From assembly GCF_021653975.1 (NCBI RefSeq), contig NZ_JAJKFK010000015.1, positions 27,589 to 91,588 on the forward strand: a DNA stretch of 64,000 nt, given 5' to 3'. The DNA comes from Amycolatopsis sp. GM8. GTDB lineage: Bacteria; Actinomycetota; Actinomycetes; Mycobacteriales; Pseudonocardiaceae. Positions within the stretch are counted from its first letter, which is position 1; each line of letters begins with the position of its first letter. Shown here one piece after another: positions 32,708-41,609 of this stretch. The notes under the pieces were generated by a model, which searched no databases, was not told the origin of the DNA, and saw only the letters and a program-made list of their open reading frames with translations. The translations under genes and the position numbers were made by a program.

Positions 32708-33769
32708 ATGAGTGCGGTAAATCTCGGTCTGCCCCGTCTCCGGGGTGGCCCCACCGTTTCCGAACCCAGGCCGGACAACCCAGCCCTGATCGACACCTTC
32801 GGCCGGGTCGCCACCGATCTGCGGGTCTCGCTGACGGACCGGTGCAACCTCCGGTGCAGCTACTGCATGCCCGCCGAAGGCCTGCCGTGGCTGCCCGGCG
32901 AGGAAGTGCTGACCGACGAAGAGCTGTTGCGGCTGCTGAGAATCGCGGTCGAGCGGCTCGGGGTCACCGACATCCGGCTCACCGGCGGCGAGCCGATGCT
33001 GCGGCCGGGTCTCGAGGACCTCGTCGCGCAGATCACCGCGCTGCGCCCGCGGCCCCGGGTTTCCATGACCACCAACGGAATCGGCCTCGCCAAGCGCGCC
33101 GGCGCGCTCGCCGCGGCGGGCCTGGACCGGATCAACGTCTCGCTCGACACCATCGATCCGCAGACGTTCCGCGAGATCACCCGGCGCGACCGGCTCTCCC
33201 ATGTACTGGCCGGACTCGAGGCGGCCCGCGCGGCCGGGCTCGACCCGGTCAAGGTCAACGCGGTGCTGCTGCGCGGGATCAACGAGGGCGAGGCGGCGTC
33301 GCTGCTGCGGTTCTGCCTCGACCACGGCTACCACCTGCGGTTCATCGAGCAGATGCCGCTCGACGCCCAGCACGGCTGGAACCGCCGCGACATGGTGACC
33401 GCCGAGGAGATCCTCGGCCTGCTGCGCGCCGAGTTCGAGCTGACCCCGAGCCCCGTCGAACGCGGCGGCGCGCCGGCCGAGCGCTGGGTGGTCGACGGCG
33501 GGCGCGGCGACGTCGGTGTCATCGCGTCGGTGACCAGGCCGTTCTGTGCCGCGTGCGAGCGCACCAGGCTGACCGCGGACGGGGCCGTGCGCTCCTGCCT
33601 GTTCAGTAATGACGAGACGGACCTGCGTGGCCTGCTGCGCGGCGGTCTCGACGACGAAGCGGTGGCGAACGCGTGGCGGATGACCATGTGGGGCAAGCTG
33701 GCCGGGCACGAGATCAACGACGCCGGATTCGCCCAGCCGCTCCGGCCGATGAGCGCGATCGGAGGCTGA
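32708..33769 (+). CDS. moaA: GTP 3',8-cyclase MoaA
   Basis: A 353-residue radical SAM enzyme that starts molybdenum cofactor synthesis by cyclising GTP. The SAM cluster motif CNLRCSYC (Cys near 50) and the C-terminal cluster FCAACERTRL with the following SCLF Cys are both present. It ends in Gly-Gly, needed for the MoaC step. The ATG at 32708 has TAGGCT 7 nt upstream (leaderless). It is followed 7 bp later by moaD. From memory it corresponds to moaA2 of M. tuberculosis. Confidence 0.95.
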   Translation: MSAVNLGLPRLRGGPTVSEPRPDNPALIDTFGRVATDLRVSLTDRCNLRCSYCMPAEGLPWLPGEEVLTDEELLRLLRIAVERLGVTDIRLTGGEPMLRPGLEDLVAQITALRPRPRVSMTTNGIGLAKRAGALAAAGLDRINVSLDTIDPQTFREITRRDRLSHVLAGLEAARAAGLDPVKVNAVLLRGINEGEAASLLRFCLDHGYHLRFIEQMPLDAQHGWNRRDMVTAEEILGLLRAEFELTPSPVERGGAPAERWVVDGGRGDVGVIASVTRPFCAACERTRLTADGAVRSCLFSNDETDLRGLLRGGLDDEAVANAWRMTMWGKLAGHEINDAGFAQPLRPMSAIGG

Positions 33770-33776
33770 AACGGCC

Positions 33777-34031
33777 GTGACAACGGTGCTGGTGCGGTAT
33801 TTCGCGTCCGCACGGGCCGCGTCGGGCGTGGAGCAGGAGACGCTCCAGCTGCCCGTCGGCGCGTCCGTCCGGGAGGCGCTCGGCGCGCTCCGCGAACGGC
33901 ATCCGGAGAAGCTTCCGCGAGTTCTCGAGGCGGCCAGTTTCCTTCTCGACGGGATCGCGGTGCGTGATCATTCGCGGGCGGTTCCCGACGGTTCCGAGCT
34001 CGACGTCCTACCTCCCTTCGCGGGAGGTTGA
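33777..34031 (+). CDS. moaD: Molybdopterin synthase sulfur carrier MoaD
   Basis: An 84-residue ubiquitin-like protein ending in the Gly-Gly that is thiocarboxylated and inserted into MoaE. VRYFASARAASGVEQETL at the N-terminus and LPPFAGG at the end are typical. The GTG at 33777 lies 7 bp after moaA. Its MoaE partner is in the mog-moaE fusion at 35.4-36.3 kb. Confidence 0.93.
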   Translation: MTTVLVRYFASARAASGVEQETLQLPVGASVREALGALRERHPEKLPRVLEAASFLLDGIAVRDHSRAVPDGSELDVLPPFAGG

Positions 34032-34197
34032 TCGGATGTTTCAGTCACCTTTCGGGGGATTCACGAACGGCCCAGTCGCGCCATAACGACGTGACACAGA
34101 CCTCACGATCAGTGAATTATCTCGGCCCGGAAACGGGACGATAACGGACGCCTGAACAGGGGAAACACCCAAATCGTCATAGGTTGCGTGCCGTTAC

Positions 34198-34213
34198 TGT
34201 GACGTAGGTCACG
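34198..34213. promoter_or_regulatory. Crp-type operator upstream of rpfA
   Basis: tgtgacgtaggtcacg matches the Crp consensus TGTGA-N6-TCACA with one mismatch and contains the perfect dyad GTGAC-4-GTCAC. It lies about 300 bp upstream of the rpf start. In M. tuberculosis, Crp (Rv3676) controls rpfA, which is established. Confidence 0.7.
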
Positions 34214-34290
34214 TAGCGAATAATTTCCGATCACGGTCCTGGTTACGTACCGTCGCTTTTCGGCTGGCCCCGACCAGCCACGGCATGACC

Positions 34291-34390
34291 GGGATTCCGA
34301 AAGCGCCAAACCCTGTCCGGCGGAATCCCGGACAACAAACCCCGAGCGAAAGAAGCTTCCGGACAGGGACGGAGGGAACTCGGACCACGC
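34291..34390 (+). promoter_or_regulatory. Structured leader of rpfA, possible ydaO/c-di-AMP riboswitch
   Basis: gggattccg (34291-34299) pairs with cggaatccc (34321-34329), and CCCTGTCC (34311-34318) with GGACAGGG (34361-34368); these helices interleave, so they form a pseudoknot or compete. ggacagggacggagggaact (34361-34380) resembles the conserved block of the ydaO class. The riboswitch is established for Streptomyces rpfA. The rest of 34032-34512 shows no gene. Confidence 0.5.
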
Positions 34391-34512
34391 CCAGCGCGTG
34401 GGCCGGGTCGGCAACCCGGATCCCGCCGGGAAGCCACGGGCCCGCCAGGGCCCGCCCCGCAAGCCCGGCCTGCCCGGCCAGGCTCGACGGCGCGGAAGCC
34501 CGAGTAGATCGA

Positions 34513-35169
34513 ATGTCTTACCGAGGCAAGCACCGCAAGATGTCCCCCGCCGCCCGCAACATCGCCCGCGTCGCTATCGCGGGTATCGCGGTCGGCACCC
34601 CGCTGGCAATCGCTGCGACCCCCGCGCAGGCAGCCAGCGTCAACTGGGACGCCATCGCGCAGTGTGAGAGCGGTGGCAACTGGAGCACCAACACCGGCAA
34701 CGGCTTCTCCGGCGGCCTGCAGTTCACGCCGAGCACGTGGAAGGCCTACGGCGGCACCGGCAGCCCGCAGAGCGCGTCCCGTGAACAGCAGATCGCGGTG
34801 GCGGAGCGGGTCCTGCAGGGCCAGGGGATCGGCGCCTGGCCGGTCTGTGGCAAGAAGGGTGGCTCGGCGTCGAGCAGCACGGCCAAGAGCTCGGCGAAGA
34901 AGAGCACCGCGCCGAAGAAGGCTGCCGCTCCGGCTCCCAAGAAGAAGGCCGCTGCGCCGGCTCCCAAGACGGTGCAGACCCAGGCCGCGACCGCGCTGCC
35001 GTCGTCGAACCCGAACGGTGACTACACCGTCGCGGCCGGTGACACCCTGTCCAAGATCGCGAAGCAGTTCAACGTCGCGGGTGGCTACGAGAAGCTCCAG
35101 CAGCTGAACTCGTCGTACATCCCGAACGCGAACCTGATCCTGGTCGGCCAGAAGATCGCTACCAAGTGA
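34513..35169 (+). CDS. rpfA: Resuscitation-promoting factor with LysM domain
   Basis: A 218-residue secreted cell-wall hydrolase that helps dormant cells resume growth. It has a signal peptide ending at PAQAA (about 40), an Rpf/transglycosylase domain (VNWDAIAQCESGGNW with catalytic Glu, LQFTPSTWKAYGG, WPVCG) at 41-117, a Lys/Ala/Pro linker and a C-terminal LysM (YTVAAGDTLSKIAKQFNVAG) that binds peptidoglycan. The ATG at 34513 is preceded by a structured leader; an upstream reading frame from 34285 covers that leader and is rejected. Confidence 0.93.
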   Translation: MSYRGKHRKMSPAARNIARVAIAGIAVGTPLAIAATPAQAASVNWDAIAQCESGGNWSTNTGNGFSGGLQFTPSTWKAYGGTGSPQSASREQQIAVAERVLQGQGIGAWPVCGKKGGSASSSTAKSSAKKSTAPKKAAAPAPKKKAAAPAPKTVQTQAATALPSSNPNGDYTVAAGDTLSKIAKQFNVAGGYEKLQQLNSSYIPNANLILVGQKIATK

Positions 35170-35250
35170 CCTGCTGAAGGTCACTCGAGGCGCGATCAGG
35201 CCGTCGGACCGGTCACGGCAAGGCCCGTGACCACCCGATGCGCGACCGAG

Positions 35251-35281
35251 GGCCCCACCGCCTCCCCCGTGCGGTGGGGCC
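35251..35281 (+). terminator. 11-bp perfect hairpin after rpfA
   Basis: ggccccaccgc (35251-35261) pairs exactly with gcggtggggcc (35271-35281) around a 9-nt loop. Only TTC follows, so it lacks a T-tract. Confidence 0.75.
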
Positions 35282-35301
35282 TTCGGCGCCGCCCCACCCC
35301 C

Positions 35302-35385
35302 GCGAGTCCGACGTTCAGGACCGCGAGTCCGACACTCAAGACACCGAATTCGACGTTCAGGACGCCGAGTCCGACACCCGCGGCG
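35302..35385. repeat. 21-bp repeat family B, four tandem units
   Basis: Units at 35302-35322, 35323-35343, 35344-35364 and 35365-35385 follow GCGAGTCCGACGTTCAGGACC with a few differences each. They end 3 bp before the stop codon of mog-moaE, in the gap between convergent rpfA and mog-moaE. The reverse complement GTCCTGAACGTCGGACTCGC matches 19 of 20 bases of a repeat inside the DUF742 gene at 41.4 kb. Confidence 0.88.
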
Positions 35386-35388
35386 CAG

Positions 35389-36330
35389 CTAGGGCGAGTT
35401 GACCCACTCGTCGGAGCCATCGGCGAAGTGCTGGTGCTTCCAGACGGGGAGCTGGGCCTTCACTTCGTTGACGAGTTCGGCGCAGGTGGCGAAGGCTTCA
35501 CCACGGTGGTCGGCCGCCACGGCGACCGCCAGTGCGACATCGCCGATGGTCAGGGCGCCCAAGCGGTGGCTCACGGCCACCGCGCGGACGCCGCCCCGCC
35601 GGCGGGTCACCTCCGCGACCACCCGGGCCAGCACATCGCCCGCGCTGGGGTGGCCCTCATAAAACAGTGTCTCGACCGACTTTCCGCCGTCGTGGTTCCG
35701 CACCACACCGCCGAACGTCACCACGGCCCCGGCCGCCTGGTCGTCGACCAGCCCGGCATGAGCCTCGACCGACAGCGGCTGCTCGGTGACCTGCGCGAGC
35801 GCGATCCGCGGCGGCGTCACCTCGTGCACCTCGACGGCACCCGGCTCGGCAGGCCTTGGATGGTCACCGCCGGAGAGCTGGTCGACCGCGTGCTCCAGCA
35901 CACCGTCGAGCACACCGAGACCGTCCTTCACACCGCCGCGCGAGCCCGGCAGGTTCACGACGAGCGTCCGCCCGGCGACGCCGGCCAGCCCGCGTGACAA
36001 CACGGCCGTCGGCACCTTCGGCAGCCCGGCGCCCCGAATCGCCTCCGCCAGACCCGGCAGCTGGTGATCGAGCACCGCCGCCGTCTCGTCCGGAGTGCGG
36101 TCGGTGGGCGAGATGCCCGTGCCGCCCGTCGTGATGATCACGTCGACCTTGTCGCCCAGGCTGTCGCGCAACGCCCGCCCGACCGGCTCACCATCCGGCA
36201 CGACGAGCGGCTCCGGCACCTCGAACGACCGCGCCGCCAGCCATTCGACGATCACCGGTCCCGTCTTGTCGGCGTAGACACCCGACGCCGCACGGTTCGA
36301 CGCGACGATCACCCGTGCCGTGCGCTTCAT
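35389..36330 (-). CDS. MogA-MoaE fusion protein
   Basis: A 313-residue two-domain Moco enzyme. Residues 1-155 are a MogA/MoaB molybdopterin adenylyltransferase-type domain (IITTGGTGISPTDRTPDET and VVNLPGSRGG). Residues 165-313 are MoaE, the large subunit of molybdopterin synthase (GAVVTFGGVVRNHD, VSHRLGALTIGD, KAQLPVWKHQHFADG with the catalytic Lys). These are separate genes in M. tuberculosis (mog and moaE2). The ATG overlaps the moaC stop by 4 nt. Confidence 0.92.
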   Translation of the reverse strand: MKRTARVIVASNRAASGVYADKTGPVIVEWLAARSFEVPEPLVVPDGEPVGRALRDSLGDKVDVIITTGGTGISPTDRTPDETAAVLDHQLPGLAEAIRGAGLPKVPTAVLSRGLAGVAGRTLVVNLPGSRGGVKDGLGVLDGVLEHAVDQLSGGDHPRPAEPGAVEVHEVTPPRIALAQVTEQPLSVEAHAGLVDDQAAGAVVTFGGVVRNHDGGKSVETLFYEGHPSAGDVLARVVAEVTRRRGGVRAVAVSHRLGALTIGDVALAVAVAADHRGEAFATCAELVNEVKAQLPVWKHQHFADGSDEWVNSP

Positions 36331-36797
36331 GGCCGCTCCCAGGTTCCGGTCTTCCCGCCGTCCTTACGCTCCACGCGTACCGCGTCGAGCGTCGCGGCGG
36401 GATCGACTGCCTTGATCATGTCGTGCAAGGTGAGCCCGGCGACCGCCACCGCCGTCAGCGCTTCCATCTCGACCCCCGTCCGGTCGGTGGTCTTCGCCGT
36501 CGCCTCGATGCCGATTTCGGCTTCACCAAGCGAAAACTCGACCTTCACACCGGACAACGCGATCTGGTGGCACAGCGGGATCAGGTCCGGTACCTTCTTG
36601 GCCCCCATGATCCCGGCGATCCGCGCTGTCGCGAGCGCGTCGCCCTTCGGCAGGCCGTTCGCCGACAGCAGCCCGATCACCTCGGCCGTGGTGCGCATGA
36701 TCCCGGTCGCGACCGCGGTCCGGGCCGTCGCTTCTTTGGCGGAGACGTCGACCATCCGGGCGGCGCCCGTCTGGTCGACGTGACTCAGTTCGCTCAC
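36327..36797 (-). CDS. moaC: Cyclic pyranopterin monophosphate synthase MoaC
   Basis: A 156-residue enzyme that rearranges the MoaA product to cyclic pyranopterin monophosphate. The active-site signature LIPLCHQIALSGVKVEF and the MEALTAVAVAGLTLHDMIKA stretch with the second catalytic region are intact. It starts at a GTG (36797) and overlaps mog-moaE by 4 nt, forming a moaC-mog-moaE operon opposite to moaA-moaD. Confidence 0.95.
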   Translation of the reverse strand: MSELSHVDQTGAARMVDVSAKEATARTAVATGIMRTTAEVIGLLSANGLPKGDALATARIAGIMGAKKVPDLIPLCHQIALSGVKVEFSLGEAEIGIEATAKTTDRTGVEMEALTAVAVAGLTLHDMIKAVDPAATLDAVRVERKDGGKTGTWERP

Positions 36798-36825
36798 AGG
36801 CCCCAGGCTAGTCGCGGGCCGCTGA

Positions 36826-38223
<1,398 letters not shown>

Positions 38224-38236
38224 TGTCGTTGCCCCT

Positions 38237-38428
38237 CTACTTGTTGATCTCGGTCTGCGGGTGCACGTAGGGCACCGCGTCCAACGGGAACGTCATATCG
38301 CCGTAGGGCGAGAGCGCACCCTGCCGGTCCGCCGCGAGCTCGCTCACCGGGTGCTCGCCGTCCGGCACCTTCGGCCAGCTCGGGTCGATCCGGCCGGCCT
38401 TCTTGTCGCCGTTGTCGCCTTTGGCCAC
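38237..38428 (-). CDS. Small conserved-looking hydrophilic protein
   Basis: A 63-residue polar protein (VAKGDNGDKKAGRIDPSWPK at the start, then YGDMTFPLDAVPYVHPQTEI). The GTG at 38428 has GGGAGG 5 nt upstream and is preferred over 38470. It ends 13 bp before the malic enzyme start, so the two are probably co-transcribed. I do not recognise a family. Confidence 0.6.
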   Translation of the reverse strand: MAKGDNGDKKAGRIDPSWPKVPDGEHPVSELAADRQGALSPYGDMTFPLDAVPYVHPQTEINK

Positions 38429-38512
38429 GTCGTCCTCCCGTTCGCCTGTGAGGTCTTCAGTTTGCCTCAACGCGAGCGGTCCCCGGAGGCCAGGGCGGTA
38501 TCCTGTGCTGTG

Positions 38513-40744
38513 ATGCCCGCGACCTCTCTGGCGGACTGGCTGCGCTCCGCGTCCGACGACGAGCTGGCCGCGCTCCTGCAGGCCAGGCGTGACCTGGCCA
38601 CCCCGCCGCCCTCCGACAGCACCGTGCTCGCCACCCGTGCGGGCACGGCTGGTTCGACCGCACGGGCGCTGGAGGATCTGGACACCTTCACCCTCGCGGT
38701 ACTCGACGCCTTACTGGTCACGAACGCCGACACTGAGGCGGTGCCGGTGGCGACGATCGCGGCGCTCGTCGGCACCGATCCAGGCCCGGCGCTGGACCGC
38801 CTGCGCGCGCGTGCCGTGGCATGGGGCGACGACGACGCGCTGCGGGTGGTGCCGGTCGCGCGAGAGATCGTCGGCCCCTTTCCGGCCGGGCTCGGCGCCT
38901 CGGTGCCCGCGCTGGCGGACGTCGATCTCACCGAGCTGGGCGAGGACGAGCACGCGGTGCTGAGCGCGCTCGCGGCCGGCCCGCCGATCGGGCGCAGCAA
39001 GGACGCGATCACACAGGTTCCCTTCGAGCAGGCGAAAACGCCGGTCCAGCGGCTGCTCGCGCGCGGGCTGCTGCTGCGCCGCGACCCCGAGACGGTCGAG
39101 CTGCCCCGCGAAGTCGCGCTGGTGCTGCGCGACGGGCGTTCGTGCTCGCCCGGCGCGCTGCGCGAGCCGGCGCTGCCCACGAACCCGCACCAACAGTCCA
39201 CTGTGGACGAGGCTGCGGCCGGCGAGGCGGCAGAGTTCTTGCGGCATATGGAATCCCTGCTCACGCAATGGTCCGAACAACCGCCGCCGGTGCTCAAGTC
39301 GGGCGGGCTGGGCGTGCGAGAGCTGCGCAAGGTCGCCCGCGAGCTGGAGGTCGACGACGCGCACGCGACGCTGGTCGTCGAGCTCGCGGCCGCTGCCGGT
39401 CTGATCGCCGACAATGGCACGACCACGCCTGAATGGGTGCCGACGACGCTGACCGACACGTGGCTCGCGTCCGGTCCGGGGCAGCGGTGGATCACCCTCG
39501 CCCAGGCCTGGCTCGACCTGCCGCGGCTGCCCGGCCTGGCCGGTCAGCGCGACGCCAAGGATAAGGCGATGGCGCCGTTGTCGGACGATCTGCGCCGTCC
39601 ACTCGCGCCGATCACCCGGCGGCGGGTCCTGGAAGCGCTTACCGAGTTGCCGGCCGGCACCGGGGTGAAGAGCGTCGACGAGCTGGTCGCGGTGCTGGCC
39701 TGGCGCGCGCCGCGCCGCGGTGGGCGCCTACGGGACGAGACCGTGCGCTGGACGATGGCCGAGGCCGCGAAGCTCGGTGTGATCGCACTAGGTGCGTTGA
39801 CCAGGGCCGCGGGCGCGCTGCTGGCCGACGACCGCTCGCACGCGCTCTCGGCGATGGTGGACGCGATGCCGGCGCCGATCGACCACATCCTCGTGCAGGC
39901 GGACCTGACCGTGGTCGCGCCCGGCCCCCTCGCGCCGGAGCTGGCGGCGGAGATCAAGGCCGTGGCGGACGTCGAGTCGGCCGGGCACGCGACCGTCTAC
40001 CGGATCACCGAAGCGACTGTGCGCCGCGCGCTCGACGCCGGGAAAACGGCGGACGAGCTGCACGACCTGTTCCGCAAGCGCTCAGCGACGCCGGTTCCGC
40101 AGTCGCTGACGTACCTGATCGACGACGTCGCGCGCCGGCACGGCCGGTTGCGGGGTGGTGCCGCCGCGTCGTTCCTGCGGTGCGACGACGAAGTGCTGCT
40201 CGCCGAAGTGCTGGGCAACCCGGTCGCCGAGGAGTACGAGCTGCGCAAGATCGCGCCGACGGTGCTGGTCAGCCCGGTGGCGCTGGCCGACGTGCTGGAC
40301 GGGTTGCGCGCCGCGGGATTCACGCCCGCGGCCGAGGGCCCCGACGGGCGGATCATGGACCTGCGGCCGAGCGGACGGCGGATTCCCGCCCGGACAAGGA
40401 ATGCGCGGCGCGTCGTGCCCGAGCCGGGTGGTGCGAGCCCCGACCAGCTCGCGCAGGTGATCGCGCATCTGCGCGCCGGTGACCGGGCGGCGACCCGGCG
40501 GCGCGGCGCGGAGGTCCGGCCGCCCGCCGGTGGCGGTGGTTCGGACACCGCGGCGACGATGGCGCTGCTGGCCCGGGCGAGCCGCGAAGGGCGTGAGGTG
40601 TGGATCGGATTCGTGGACTCGCACGGGACGGCGAGCCAGCGGATCGTCACCCCGCGGCATGTCGGCGGCGGCCTGCTGCTCAGCACGGAGGACGAGCGAT
40701 ATCCCTTGCACCGCATCACATCCGCGGCACTCGTCGAGGACTGA
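38513..40744 (+). CDS. XPB/Ssl2-like helicase-associated protein
   Basis: A 743-residue protein of the actinobacterial helicase-associated family (Rv0862c type), which in mycobacteria lies next to the XPB helicase gene. The N-terminus (LADWLRSASDDELAALLQ) and the middle region (PIDHILVQADLTVVAPGPL, then VESAGHATVYRITEATVRRA) are characteristic, with a C-terminal WIGFVDSHGTASQRIVTPRH. It has no ATPase motifs. In this window XPB is 17.7 kb away. TATCCT lies 8 nt before the ATG at 38513. Confidence 0.85.
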   Translation: MPATSLADWLRSASDDELAALLQARRDLATPPPSDSTVLATRAGTAGSTARALEDLDTFTLAVLDALLVTNADTEAVPVATIAALVGTDPGPALDRLRARAVAWGDDDALRVVPVAREIVGPFPAGLGASVPALADVDLTELGEDEHAVLSALAAGPPIGRSKDAITQVPFEQAKTPVQRLLARGLLLRRDPETVELPREVALVLRDGRSCSPGALREPALPTNPHQQSTVDEAAAGEAAEFLRHMESLLTQWSEQPPPVLKSGGLGVRELRKVARELEVDDAHATLVVELAAAAGLIADNGTTTPEWVPTTLTDTWLASGPGQRWITLAQAWLDLPRLPGLAGQRDAKDKAMAPLSDDLRRPLAPITRRRVLEALTELPAGTGVKSVDELVAVLAWRAPRRGGRLRDETVRWTMAEAAKLGVIALGALTRAAGALLADDRSHALSAMVDAMPAPIDHILVQADLTVVAPGPLAPELAAEIKAVADVESAGHATVYRITEATVRRALDAGKTADELHDLFRKRSATPVPQSLTYLIDDVARRHGRLRGGAAASFLRCDDEVLLAEVLGNPVAEEYELRKIAPTVLVSPVALADVLDGLRAAGFTPAAEGPDGRIMDLRPSGRRIPARTRNARRVVPEPGGASPDQLAQVIAHLRAGDRAATRRRGAEVRPPAGGGGSDTAATMALLARASREGREVWIGFVDSHGTASQRIVTPRHVGGGLLLSTEDERYPLHRITSAALVED

Positions 40745-40884
40745 CGGCGTGTTTGCCGCTCAGGCGCGCGTGTTGGCCGCGCAGGCGGCAAACTCATCGA
40801 CGTGGCGGGCAAACTCACCGACGCAGGCGGCAAACACGCCGACGTGGCGGGCAAACACACCGACGTGGCGGGCAAACACGCGGG
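40745..40884. repeat. 21-bp repeat family A, locus 2 (two forward and five inverted units)
   Basis: The whole 140-bp gap between convergent genes is repeat. Two units (GGCGTGTTTGCC type) at 40746-40786 face five reverse-complement units starting GGCAAAC at 40787, 40808, 40829, 40850 and 40871, the first four exactly 21 bp long. The gap ends at the DUF742 stop codon. The opposed units can fold into a stem-loop. Confidence 0.9.
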
Positions 40885-41607
40885 CTAGAGGGCGCGGAGG
40901 CCGGCCAGGACGCGGTCCATGAACTCGCGGGAGGAGCGGTCGCCGAAGGACAGGCCCGGCTGGTGCAGGACCACCAGCTCCAGGTTGTCCATGTCGCTGA
41001 CCAGCACCTTCACCACGTTCAGCGGCAGGCAGAGGTAGGCCGCGATCTCGGCGATCGAGCGGGCGTCCCCGCACAGGTCGCAGATGCGGCGGTGCTGCAC
41101 GGAAGTCGCGCCCTGGTACCGGCGGCCACGGTCGCTTGTGGACACCAGGGTTTCCAGCGCCAGCTCGTAGTCCGGGCGCGTGCGACCGCGGGTGTGCGCG
41201 TACGGCCGCATCCTCGTGCGCTGCCGGACCGCGACCTGGTTCACCGCCGGCGCGGGCGGCATCGCGTGCCGGCCGGTCGGGTAGCCCGCTTCCTCCGGCG
41301 CGGCTTCTTCGCCGTAGCCGACGGGGTTTTCGTCGTACCGAACGTCGGGTTCGGCGTACCGGGTGTCGGACTCGCTGTACTGAACGTCGGACTCGCTGTA
41401 CTCGGTGTCGGACTCGCGGTATCGGGTGTCGGGCTCGGGAGGGCGGCGGCGCTGCATGCCGTGCACCGAACGGACGCGCATCAGCACGGCCGATCGGTCC
41501 AGCGTGAACCGCGCGGGCGAGTCGACCTCGTCACGATCGGCGCCCTGATGCAGGGCATCCCACGCATCAGGGGCGGAGTCCTCGGGGCTGTTCGGGAACC
41601 CTCTCAT
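40885..41607 (-). CDS. DUF742 protein (CvnC-like) with heptapeptide repeats
   Basis: A 240-residue conservon component. The C-terminal DUF742 domain (about 130-240) has RPDYELALETLVSTSD, HRRICDLCGDARSIAEIAAY, LPLNVVKVLVSDM and REFMDRVLAGLRAL. Residues 58-92 are five heptads of the type E(P/S)D(T/V)RYx, encoded by repeat family B. The gene starts 2 nt after the roadblock stop. DUF742 proteins work with roadblock, GTPase and sensor kinase partners at the membrane. Kinase and GTPase are missing from this pair. Confidence 0.9.
   Translation of the reverse strand: MRGFPNSPEDSAPDAWDALHQGADRDEVDSPARFTLDRSAVLMRVRSVHGMQRRRPPEPDTRYRESDTEYSESDVQYSESDTRYAEPDVRYDENPVGYGEEAAPEEAGYPTGRHAMPPAPAVNQVAVRQRTRMRPYAHTRGRTRPDYELALETLVSTSDRGRRYQGATSVQHRRICDLCGDARSIAEIAAYLCLPLNVVKVLVSDMDNLELVVLHQPGLSFGDRSSREFMDRVLAGLRAL
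41332..41436 (-). repeat. 21-bp repeat family B inside the DUF742 coding sequence
   Basis: Five tandem units start at 41332, 41353, 41374, 41395 and 41416. On the coding strand they read like GAGTCCGACGTTCAGTACAGC and encode ESDVQYS-type heptads. The unit shares 19 of 20 bases with the noncoding array at 35.3 kb. Confidence 0.9.
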
Positions 41608-41609
41608 CG

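Noticed and set aside
34285..34512. 76-codon N-terminal extension of the Rpf protein
   Set aside because: It would place the signal peptide inside the protein and cover the structured leader; the ATG at 34513 directly precedes a normal signal sequence.
40745..40884. CRISPR-like array
   Set aside because: Units are contiguous with no unique spacers, partly inverted, and no cas genes are in the window.
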